Origin: SAR202 cluster bacterium AC-409-J13_OGT_754m | GTDB lineage: Bacteria; Chloroflexota; Dehalococcoidia; Lucifugimonadales; GCA-2712585 | NCBI GenBank assembly: GCA_009391235.1 | Contig: VEXD01000002.1 | Location: 1-64,000, forward strand | Direction: 5' to 3' | Length of the DNA: 64,000 nucleotides | Shown here: positions 40,026 through 47,709 of the stretch, one piece after another | How positions within the stretch are numbered: the first letter of the stretch is position 1 | Layout of the letters: every line of letters begins with the position of its first letter | Made by a program: the position numbers and the translations under genes | Notes under the pieces: generated by a model | The model's database searches: none | The model's input: only the letters and a program-made list of their open reading frames with translations | What the model was told of the DNA's origin: nothing

Positions 40026-40751
40026 ATGAGTAACGGTATGGAATTACTTCGCAGTAGGCTCTCTGTATTAGATATTGCATTCTCGTGTAGCCAAAGTAGC
40101 AATTTCCAAAAGTACTATAGTGAGTTGATGGTATGGAACAAGAAATTTAATTTAACACGCATAGTGGACTATTCTGGTGTTCAAATCCGACACTTTTTTG
40201 ATTCCCTCACTATCGTACAGGCACTAAATTCAGAACTACTTAAAAATGGGCATTTTTTAGATATTGGGTCGGGGGCTGGATTTCCAGGAATCCCTCTAAA
40301 AATTATGTTTCCAGGTATAAAATTGACTTTGATAGAAGCTACACAAAAAAAGGCCATATTTTTGAATCATATTGTGCAAACCTTAGAACTTGATTCGGTG
40401 AGTGTTTATAATGAGCGTTCTGAAATTTTGGCACATGACCCTGTATTGAGAAATAATTTTGATGTTGTATTGTCTCGGGGAGTCGCTTCGCTGCCTACAC
40501 TTGTTGAATTAACCCTTCCTTTTTGCAAACTAGGAGGGCTAGTAGTCGCGCACAAAGGGACTAACGCTATAGGGGAAATACAAGATGCTTCGAATGCCGT
40601 TGGGACCTTGGGTGGCAAGATACTGGAATGCATACCAACAAATATCGATAAAGGTAAACACCCCAAATATTTGGTAGTAATCACCAAGGATGCGCCTACG
40701 GCTGAGGCTTATCCTCGTAGAGTAGGAATTCCACGCAAACGACCCTTATAA
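40026..40751 (+). CDS. rsmG: 16S rRNA (guanine527-N7)-methyltransferase RsmG
   Basis: 241 aa; WNKKFNLTRI, HFFDSLTIV, LDIGSGAGFPGIPLKI, VLSRGVASLPTLVELTLP. Confidence 0.94.
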   Translation: MSNGMELLRSRLSVLDIAFSCSQSSNFQKYYSELMVWNKKFNLTRIVDYSGVQIRHFFDSLTIVQALNSELLKNGHFLDIGSGAGFPGIPLKIMFPGIKLTLIEATQKKAIFLNHIVQTLELDSVSVYNERSEILAHDPVLRNNFDVVLSRGVASLPTLVELTLPFCKLGGLVVAHKGTNAIGEIQDASNAVGTLGGKILECIPTNIDKGKHPKYLVVITKDAPTAEAYPRRVGIPRKRPL

Positions 40752-40768
40752 TAAAAATGTTCATTGCT

Positions 40769-40789
40769 CTAGCACTCTATCTGTGCTAG
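40769..40789. terminator. Hairpin after rsmG / upstream of tatA
   Basis: ctagcac-tctatct-gtgctag, 7-bp stem; no strong T-tract. Confidence 0.35.
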
Positions 40790-40825
40790 CATTGGCCCTG
40801 CTATAAATGTTAATAGGAGTTCGAA

Positions 40826-41020
40826 TTGCGAGTACCAGGACCTTGGGAACTAGCTATAATTTTAGCCATAGTATTGGTAGTTTTTGGAGCCGGAAGATTA
40901 CCACAGATAGGCTCATCTCTTGGACGAGGGATGAGAGCTTTCAGGCGGGGTATTAACGGAGCTGATGATTCCATTGATGAAACGTTAGAATCGACGGATA
41001 AATCCGAAAATAAAGATTAG
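40826..41020 (+). CDS. tatA: Twin-arginine translocase TatA/TatE
   Basis: 64 aa, TTG start; GPWELAIILAIVLVVFGAGRLPQIGSSLGRGMRAFRRGI. Confidence 0.93.
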   Translation: MRVPGPWELAIILAIVLVVFGAGRLPQIGSSLGRGMRAFRRGINGADDSIDETLESTDKSENKD

Positions 41021-41212
41021 TTTCTTAATCATTGACGAGGCCTTATATTGCATAGGGCATAAGTCCTCCCACACGGTATACTATCGACATCGGCCCACCG
41101 ATAAATCAATCGACAGAGATTTAATCATCTTGGTGAAGTAGACCAAGTCAAACCGACTCGGAGTTGCCAAACTTTTATTTCCTAAATCAATTTCTTTTGT
41201 TTAGCCTGTCTT

Positions 41213-41932
41213 TTATTTATTACCAGAAAATCTTGATAAAATAATTCCGATTTCGAATAAAGCGATTAATGGTATAGCTACAAAGGCTTGGTTTATAGGA
41301 TCAAATGTAGGTGTAATGAACGCGCCCAATACAAAAGCTACAACTATCCAATAGCGTCGCCAACTGCGAAATGTTGATGCTGAAACTACTCTTGTTTTAG
41401 CTAATATAAACATGACGATTGGTGTTTCAAAAACCAATCCCAACCAGAAAATTAGCATTATTACCAGGTTTATATAATTACTTATTCGAATCATTGGTTC
41501 AGCAATATTCCCACCAAAGTTAATTAAGAAATTCATTGCTGGTGGTATCAATATGTAATAAGCAAAGGCTGCCCCAGAAAAAAAGGATAGCAAGACACCA
41601 GGTAGGAAAAGGTATAAATAGCGCTTTTCGCTTGTCGTAAGACCAGGTGACACGAATAATATTATTTGAAACAGGATTATGGGAGAGGCTAGTATAAAAC
41701 CAGATAACATAGAGACCTTCATCATTACGCCGAACATTTCTGTAACATCTACGAACACTAATCTTCCAGGTGTAGAGGTTATAGCGTCTGCTGGTATCAA
41801 AAGGAATTCCAATATTTGTTTATGGAGAAAAAACGATAAAGCTGTAGTCACAACCAACACAAAGGAGGATATTAATATTCTCTTTCTAAGTTCTTCAAGA
41901 TGACCACGGAATGATAAATTTTGATTTACGAT
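41213..41932 (-). CDS. tatC: Twin-arginine translocase TatC
   Basis: Track ORF 41213..41860 lacks the conserved N-terminus. In-frame upstream codons encode IVNQNLSFRGHLEELRKRILISSF, which contains the conserved HLEELRKR; FVDVTEMFGVMMKVSMLSGFILASPIILFQIILFVSPGL. Start codon uncertain (near-cognate ATC at 41932 overlapping the tatA stop). Confidence 0.85.
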   Translation of the reverse strand: MVNQNLSFRGHLEELRKRILISSFVLVVTTALSFFLHKQILEFLLIPADAITSTPGRLVFVDVTEMFGVMMKVSMLSGFILASPIILFQIILFVSPGLTTSEKRYLYLFLPGVLLSFFSGAAFAYYILIPPAMNFLINFGGNIAEPMIRISNYINLVIMLIFWLGLVFETPIVMFILAKTRVVSASTFRSWRRYWIVVAFVLGAFITPTFDPINQAFVAIPLIALFEIGIILSRFSGNK

Positions 41933-42156
41933 GGGTGTTCTTCCTTTTCTGAATCGGTTCTGTTTTCAACATCGGTTTTGTTTTCAGTGGTGTCTTCTTC
42001 TATTAGTCGAGTGAATTGGGTCACCGTTCCGCGAACCTCCCGAATTAATTGGCCAATTTGCTTAGACATAGTTACTAATTTGGTAGGACCCAGCACGGTA
42101 AACGCCACCAGTATTATCACAATTATTTCTAAAGGACCTGTGCTAAAAAAATTCAA
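41926..42156 (-). CDS. Twin-arginine translocase TatA/TatB-like
   Basis: 76 aa; GPLEIIVIILVAFTVLGPTKLVTMSKQIGQLIREVRG amphipathic helix; directly upstream of tatC. Confidence 0.85.
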   Translation of the reverse strand: MNFFSTGPLEIIVIILVAFTVLGPTKLVTMSKQIGQLIREVRGTVTQFTRLIEEDTTENKTDVENRTDSEKEEHPS

Positions 42157-43973
42157 GGTGCATTTCCTTCTTTAACCAGATGAGTTTTACAGTCTTCCGG
42201 AAGGCTGTAATCTCGGCAGTCATACCCACCACTATCAAGAATTTGTATTAAAGAGCAAACTGGCAGTCCAATGGCGTTACTTATACATCCTTCAACAACT
42301 TCTGCAGGTCTCAAGGAAAGATCTTGTATAGCATAACTGCCTGCCTTATCCATAGGGTCACCTGAATCTATATATGATTCGATTTCATCATCAGATAAAA
42401 AGCGCATCTTTACGGTAGTTTCTTTACATTGAACCCATGAGCGTTGTTTTTTACGATCTACCACTGCAATGCCAGTAATAACTTGATGCATGTTACCTCT
42501 GAGGGCTTCTAACATTAGTTTGGCTTCTCTATTAGTTTTTGGTTTACCCATGACTTTACCGTTGAAGAATACCACCGTATCAGCTCCTACAATCAGGTGA
42601 TTCGTATTATCAGGTACGACTTTGTTTGTTTTTTCTAAAGCTAGATGTTTCACCAATGCACGTGGGTCCTCTGATTCTATGTTTTCGTTAACAGATGGTT
42701 CTTTTACCGAGAATGGTATTCCTAGTTCTACTAGAATCTGTTGTCTCCTTGGAGAACTTGAAGCCAATATTAGGTTGTCTAAAGTCGTACGTAGACCTAG
42801 AGTAGATATAGATTCTACATGATGTGTTTGGGGGAACATATCTATAGGCTGTACCTCTTCCAAATAAAACTCTTCTTTACATAAAATATCTAAGTCTCTG
42901 GCTAAGGTGTTGGGATCACATGAAATATATATTATTTTGCAGGGTTTCAGTAACTGTAAAGCCTTCAGTGTATTTGCATGGCATCCTTTCCTGGATGGAT
43001 CCAATATAACAGCGTATGGTTTTTCGTCGAGTTGACTTAGAATCTCCTCCGTTTTTCCAAGCATAAATTCAATGTTAGGATGGTTTGCACCATTAATCTT
43101 GGCGTCTTCAATTGCCGCAGAAGAATCCTCTATAGCAATTATTTTGCCTGCATGGGATGCTAATAATATTGCGAAGGTTCCCACACCGGCGTATGCGTCT
43201 ACTATCACCTCTGAACCAGAAAGCTGGAGTTTCTCTTTAATTATCCCAATCATGGTATCTAGCTGTTGAATATTGACTTGAAAGAATGATGGAGAGGCTA
43301 TTTGGAAAACATCTTTACTAATCGACTCTTTGTAATGCTTCTGGCCTGTTGGTATCTCTAAAGCTTGGTTTTTTAGAATAGGTTGAATCAGGAATTCGCC
43401 TGTGTTTATCCCATAGCGGATTGATAATTGGCTGGTTTCACTACATAATCCGTGTAATTGCTTCATAATGTCGTTTATACCATTGTCCATAATCATACAG
43501 TGCTCTATTGGTATGAACTTTCGGCTTTCACGATTAATAAAGCCCAAGTCCCCCTCACTCCCAATTGTGAATCTGGCATGATTTCGGTATTCGTAAATTT
43601 TAGGAGAAGGTATGGTTTCCAATACGTTAGGGTCAACAAACTCGCCTACTCTTTGCAGGGAATCTACTAATGTTTGCTGTTTTAACTTGATTTGATATTG
43701 GTAATCAATATGTTGGAGTTGACAACCTGTGCAGTTACCAAAATATTCACATGGTGGTTTTACACGTTCAGGAGATGGGCTTAGAATTTTCACGACTTCT
43801 GCGGCAATGTAATTCCTTTTTTCAGAAATAACCTTGGCAACAACTTCTTCTCCAGGGATACCTCCAAAAACGAAAACTAGTCTATTATCGAGATATGCCA
43901 TAGCCGATCCCAATCTTCCCCAATTTTGAAGGGTTAGTTGTATGTTGGTGCCTATAATATCTTGTTTGGACAT
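42153..43973 (-). CDS. Fusion: TRAM/RlmD-type rRNA (uracil-C5) methyltransferase + Maf-like nucleotide pyrophosphatase
   Basis: 606 aa single ORF. N-terminal: CEYFGNCTGCQLQHIDYQYQIKLKQQTL (4Fe-4S Cys), VDAYAGVGTFAILLA, VILDPSRKGC, IIYISCDPNTLARDL. C-terminal: LILASSSPRRQQILVELGIPF, HLIVGADTVVFFNGKVMGKPKTNREA, YAIQDLSLRPAEVVEGCISNAIGLPVC. Confidence 0.92.
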   Translation of the reverse strand: MSKQDIIGTNIQLTLQNWGRLGSAMAYLDNRLVFVFGGIPGEEVVAKVISEKRNYIAAEVVKILSPSPERVKPPCEYFGNCTGCQLQHIDYQYQIKLKQQTLVDSLQRVGEFVDPNVLETIPSPKIYEYRNHARFTIGSEGDLGFINRESRKFIPIEHCMIMDNGINDIMKQLHGLCSETSQLSIRYGINTGEFLIQPILKNQALEIPTGQKHYKESISKDVFQIASPSFFQVNIQQLDTMIGIIKEKLQLSGSEVIVDAYAGVGTFAILLASHAGKIIAIEDSSAAIEDAKINGANHPNIEFMLGKTEEILSQLDEKPYAVILDPSRKGCHANTLKALQLLKPCKIIYISCDPNTLARDLDILCKEEFYLEEVQPIDMFPQTHHVESISTLGLRTTLDNLILASSSPRRQQILVELGIPFSVKEPSVNENIESEDPRALVKHLALEKTNKVVPDNTNHLIVGADTVVFFNGKVMGKPKTNREAKLMLEALRGNMHQVITGIAVVDRKKQRSWVQCKETTVKMRFLSDDEIESYIDSGDPMDKAGSYAIQDLSLRPAEVVEGCISNAIGLPVCSLIQILDSGGYDCRDYSLPEDCKTHLVKEGNAP

Positions 43974-44072
43974 TGATACCTCACATAGCTACTATAAACC
44001 AAGGTTGTAATCGTGCCAAGGTTGATTCATTTACCGTGTGTTGACCCTTACAGATGCTAGGTATAAACTGAC

Positions 44073-44108
44073 ATGTGTCGTTCTAATGGCAACATTAGAA
44101 CGACACAT
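44073..44108 (+). promoter_or_regulatory. 16-bp perfect hairpin with GCAA (GNRA) loop in the trxA upstream region
   Basis: atgtgtcgttctaatg-gcaa-cattagaacgacacat, 24 nt before the trxA ATG, between divergent rlmD-maf and trxA. Confidence 0.75.
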
Positions 44109-44131
44109 TTACCTAATTTTGGAGGACAAGG

Positions 44132-44461
44132 ATGGCTGAGCCTTTTGCTGTAACTGACGCAGAATTTGAGGAAAAAGTTCTTAATGCAGAGATTCCGGTT
44201 TTGGTAGATTTTTGGGCAGAATGGTGTGGCCCATGTAAAATGATAGCGCCTATGGTTGATGAATTGGCAGAAGAGTTTGATGGACAAATGGCTTTTGCTA
44301 AAGTGGATGTGGACTCTAATCCAATCACTGCGGTTAAATATGGAATCAGAAGTATTCCAGCCCTTCTTATATTCAGGGATGGACAACCCATAGATCAAAT
44401 TATAGGGGCAATTCCCAAGGGACAACTTAGAAAGAAATTAGATTCAGTCCTAGCATCGTAA
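44132..44461 (+). CDS. trxA: Thioredoxin
   Basis: 109 aa; VLVDFWAEWCGPCKMIAPMVDELA, KVDVDSNPITAVKYGIRSIPALLIFRDG; SD ggagga. Confidence 0.97.
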   Translation: MAEPFAVTDAEFEEKVLNAEIPVLVDFWAEWCGPCKMIAPMVDELAEEFDGQMAFAKVDVDSNPITAVKYGIRSIPALLIFRDGQPIDQIIGAIPKGQLRKKLDSVLAS

Positions 44462-44552
44462 ATTGACTGCTGTATAGATTGTTGGAAAGGACGTTCGAAC
44501 AGTTTTTGTCCGATTAGTAGCTTATTCTTGTAAGGATCCTATTTCCAGGCTC

Positions 44553-44649
44553 GGGAGTGGATGGGGCCCGGTGGCTCTCACGGACTTCAAATCCGCTGTA
44601 TCCCGCTAGAACCGGGATGGGAGGGTTCGACTCCCTCCCACTCCCGCCA
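44553..44649 (+). tRNA. selC: tRNA-Sec (anticodon TCA)
   Basis: 8-bp acceptor GGGAGTGG/CCACTCCC, 6-bp D stem with CGGT loop, anticodon stem-loop cGGACTTCAAATCCg (as in E. coli selC), variable arm ATCCCG...CGGGAT, T arm GAGGG-TTCGACT-CCCTC, discriminator G, encoded CCA. Confidence 0.97.
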
Positions 44650-44793
44650 GAATATTGTTTCTGGATAACTGATAGGTAGTAATATGACGTTCGTTATGAG
44701 ACCTACTAGGAACCCTGATGTTGAACAAACTCTGGTCGTTGGAGCTACGGTTTTAAATAGATTTACATGATTATTTTAGGAGATGGTTGATAT

Positions 44794-45135
44794 ATGCCTT
44801 TGATGATTGGTTTCTCAGAGCAGCGTTTACGCATTTTGCAAAGCGAGTTGGATAGTATTGTTGAAAGGTTACCAGGTCTTGGTGTAATCAAGGCTTTTTT
44901 GCTTAATTCACTATATCCAGGGGTTGTAGAGAAGGATACGTCTTTAAATTTGGTGATGATTATGAACGACGATCGTCCATTTGTTCGGAGACCTGATTTT
45001 TTTTATAGTCATCTTTCTCCCAGTGTTGGTGTAGAATTTCTTGTGTTGACTCCCGCTGAACTAGAATCCGAATATAAAGAAAATAGTTGCCTTGCCTTAG
45101 CTATAAGGAAAGGAGAAATCATTCATGGTGTTTAA
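44794..45135 (+). CDS. Degenerate minimal nucleotidyltransferase (MNT-like) protein
   Basis: 113 aa; [28 protein letters not shown] aligns by eye with vyLFGSrarG...SDiDllVv but with catalytic residues lost; overlaps a HEPN gene. Confidence 0.55.
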   Translation: MPLMIGFSEQRLRILQSELDSIVERLPGLGVIKAFLLNSLYPGVVEKDTSLNLVMIMNDDRPFVRRPDFFYSHLSPSVGVEFLVLTPAELESEYKENSCLALAIRKGEIIHGV

Positions 45136-45544
45136 TAAGGAGAGAGAATCTGAACGCTGGATTAAGCAGGCGGAGCATGATCTTTATGATGCAAAGATAG
45201 CTCGGGAGAACGAACGACACAACCTAGCTTGTTTTATGGGACAGCAGGCTGGTGAAAAAGCTGTCAAAGGCTATTTGTATTTCCAGGGTGCCGAGGATGT
45301 TTGGGGTCACTCTTTGGCCGATCTATGTGAAGATGCAAAAATGTTTGACATGATGTTTGATGTTTTGAAAATTAATGCTATGTTCCTGGATAAATATTAC
45401 AACCTGACGCGCTACCCGAATTATTTGCCAGGCGGTATACCTTCAGATCTTTTCGACGATCTGGAATCTGAACGTTCAATAGGATTGGCTGAAGAAGTAC
45501 TGAAATTTGTTAAAGATAGAATATCTGAGGCTCAACAACTTTAA
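45125..45544 (+). CDS. HEPN domain protein
   Basis: 139 aa; [59 protein letters not shown] with Rx4H (RENERH). Confidence 0.8.
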   Translation: MVFNKERESERWIKQAEHDLYDAKIARENERHNLACFMGQQAGEKAVKGYLYFQGAEDVWGHSLADLCEDAKMFDMMFDVLKINAMFLDKYYNLTRYPNYLPGGIPSDLFDDLESERSIGLAEEVLKFVKDRISEAQQL

Positions 45545-45604
45545 GTCTATTAGGCATATAAACAGTATCACATGTTTTAAATTCACTACTAGGGAAATCA
45601 TTCA

Positions 45605-46534
45605 GTGTCAGTTAAATTTAATAGAGAATACGAGTTTTACACGGCTGATGTATTTACCGATCAAGCTTTTGGAGGAAACCAACTAGCGGTTTTTCCTCAA
45701 GCATCTGGACTCACTACACAGCAAATGCAGAATATAGCTGCTGAGTTTAACATTTCAGAGACGGCCTTTGTTTTTCCTTCTACTAATGATGATTGCACTA
45801 ACTCGCTTCGTATATTCACACCTGATGCCGAACTCCCATTTGCTGGACATCCTACGATCGGGGCAGCCCATATATTGTCTTTAATAGGGGATGTTAACCT
45901 GGACAATAAAATTACCAAGATCGTATTTGAAGAAGGATCTGGCCCTGTGCCAGTACTAATTCATCAGTTGGATGGTTATCCTGCTTTCGTCGAATTGACT
46001 GCTCCTCAACTTCCAATATATGGTTCGGAACATCCTTCAGTTCAATCTATAGCCAACGTATTGTCGCTTGATATTGCAGATATACTTCATGAAAAACTAA
46101 AACCCCAGTCTGTCTCTTGCGGTCTTCCTTTTCTTTTCATACCTATTAGTAACAGAGCTGCAATAAAGAAGGCGCGTTTAAATAGAGAGGTCTGGGAACG
46201 TGAATTTATGGACTATTGGGCACCAGATTTCTACCTATATACTTTTGATCCAGAATCGGCTGGAGTTGATATTAGAGCAAGAATGTTTGGGCCATCTAAA
46301 GGTATAGGAGAAGATTCGGCTACTGGTTCTGCCGCAGTTGGGTTGGCTGGATACCTAGGATCTCTAGAATCAAATACCGATGGCACCATAAAATGGAAAA
46401 TAGAGCAGGGTTTTGAAATAGGTCGACAAAGTTTTCTTAATATTGAAGTTGATAAAAAGGATGGAGAAATAAGCGCAATTAGAGTTGGAGGTTCTTCTGT
46501 GCTTGTCACTAAGGGTGTGATGTATATTACGTAG
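45605..46534 (+). CDS. PhzF family isomerase/epimerase
   Basis: 309 aa, GTG start; YTADVFTDQAFGGNQLAVFPQA, FNISETAFVFPS, PDAELPFAGHPTIGAAHIL, GEDSATGSAAVGLAGYL. Confidence 0.95.
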   Translation: MSVKFNREYEFYTADVFTDQAFGGNQLAVFPQASGLTTQQMQNIAAEFNISETAFVFPSTNDDCTNSLRIFTPDAELPFAGHPTIGAAHILSLIGDVNLDNKITKIVFEEGSGPVPVLIHQLDGYPAFVELTAPQLPIYGSEHPSVQSIANVLSLDIADILHEKLKPQSVSCGLPFLFIPISNRAAIKKARLNREVWEREFMDYWAPDFYLYTFDPESAGVDIRARMFGPSKGIGEDSATGSAAVGLAGYLGSLESNTDGTIKWKIEQGFEIGRQSFLNIEVDKKDGEISAIRVGGSSVLVTKGVMYIT

Positions 46535-46551
46535 ACCCTTATTCTTTTTTG

Positions 46552-47391
46552 TTATTCAATTGGTGTGTCAGTTCGGTTTCCCCATTCCCCCCAAGAGCCA
46601 TCATAGTTGCTGGCATTGGGAAAGCCGAGTAATTTGAGGACAAAGTTAACGTGCGCCGCACGAATGCCGCTTTGTCAATATGAATGGATTCGTTTGTCTT
46701 TGGTTATACCGTGATTACCTAGCAACGAAAATAATTCCTTAGCCGGTTTGAGGAGATGGGTTTTTTCATCAACTAAGTTGAGCCATTCTAGATGTGTAGC
46801 CCCTGGTATGTGTCCTGCAAATTTATTGCCCCGGTCATTTTCACCTGTGTATTCTTCTTTGCTTCTAACATCCCAAATAATGACCTCTCTATTATTCTTA
46901 ATATCTAGAATCTGGGTTGTAGTACTCATCAATGATTGATTCTCATGTGGTTCAAATTTAGAAGATGTGGCCTGAATTGTTGAGTCAGTAGTTATCGGGC
47001 GGCCTTCCGTGGTCCATTTTTTCCATCCTCCGTTAAGTACTTTTACATTGGTGTGACCGTAGTAGTTTAGGGCCCACCATAAACGTGCTGCGTAAAGACC
47101 ACGAGAATTATCATAAGCTATAACTAGGGTATCTTCTCCTATTCCAAGAGACTTGGCCATTTCAGAGAACTCTGTCGGCCCCATTATATTGAGGTGGTTG
47201 GGTGGAGCTCCTTTTTGATAGTGATCCTTTTGGATTACTGCCCCTGGTATATGGGCTCTTTTATATTGTTCTAAGACGTCACAGTCGACAATCCTGAGGT
47301 CTTTTTGGCACATATGTTCGTTAAGCCATGCAGTATCGACCAAGAGGTTAGGATTAGCATATTCGTTGTTCTTGTTAATTTCCTTATCCAT
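46552..47391 (-). CDS. Selenocysteine-containing two-domain rhodanese/thiosulfate sulfurtransferase (UGA recoded at 46675..46677, Sec239)
   Basis: ORF 46675..47391 (238 aa; [36 protein letters not shown]..., [26 protein letters not shown]) ends ...DKRIHSY then TGA. In-frame continuation is [43 protein letters not shown], the normal C-terminus of the catalytic rhodanese domain with UGA in place of the active-site Cys (CQxGIRA). Confidence 0.9.
46639..46676 (-). promoter_or_regulatory. Bacterial SECIS-like hairpin immediately 3' of the UGA
   Basis: Minus-strand RNA (U)GACAAAG-cggcauu-CGUGC-GGC-GCACG-uuaa-CUUUGUC: 7-bp lower stem, internal loop, 5-bp upper stem, GGC apical loop 17 nt after the UGA. 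Confidence 0.8.
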
Positions 47392-47496
47392 AACTTTTAG
47401 ACCTGTTCTAGCCCTAATTTTGGAAACTGAGTTGGCTTGTTTCGATACCCTTATGGGATTATACTTTGATTGTTACCATGTCGTATAGGGTTATTT

Positions 47497-47700
47497 ATGG
47501 AGATGGAAATGAAGGCAGATCTTTCTAAAGAAGTTAGAACTCTTATGGGTAGAACCGGGTTGGATTTAGATGATGATCGTATCCAGAAACTCACTGAAGC
47601 ATACGAACAGATTGTTGCTAAATTGAATGATCTTCATGATATCGAAGTTGATGAAGAAGAAGTGTCAGGTATATTTGATCCTACGGCTTACAGTGCATAG
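47497..47700 (+). CDS. Small AtzG/GatC-like amidase partner subunit
   Basis: 67 aa from the ATG at 47497 (track ORF from 47470): LDDDRIQKLTEAYEQIVAKLNDLHDIEVDEEEVSGIFDPTAYSA, directly upstream of the amidase. Confidence 0.65.
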   Translation: MEMEMKADLSKEVRTLMGRTGLDLDDDRIQKLTEAYEQIVAKLNDLHDIEVDEEEVSGIFDPTAYSA

Positions 47701-47709
47701 GTTATATAT

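Noticed and set aside
46675-47391. Reading the rhodanese as a nonsense pseudogene or a genuine early stop
   Set aside because: The frame beyond the single TGA stays open and encodes the conserved C-terminus to a TAA; the TGA is at the catalytic Cys; a SECIS-like hairpin and tRNA-Sec are present. Coincidental decay would not place all these together.
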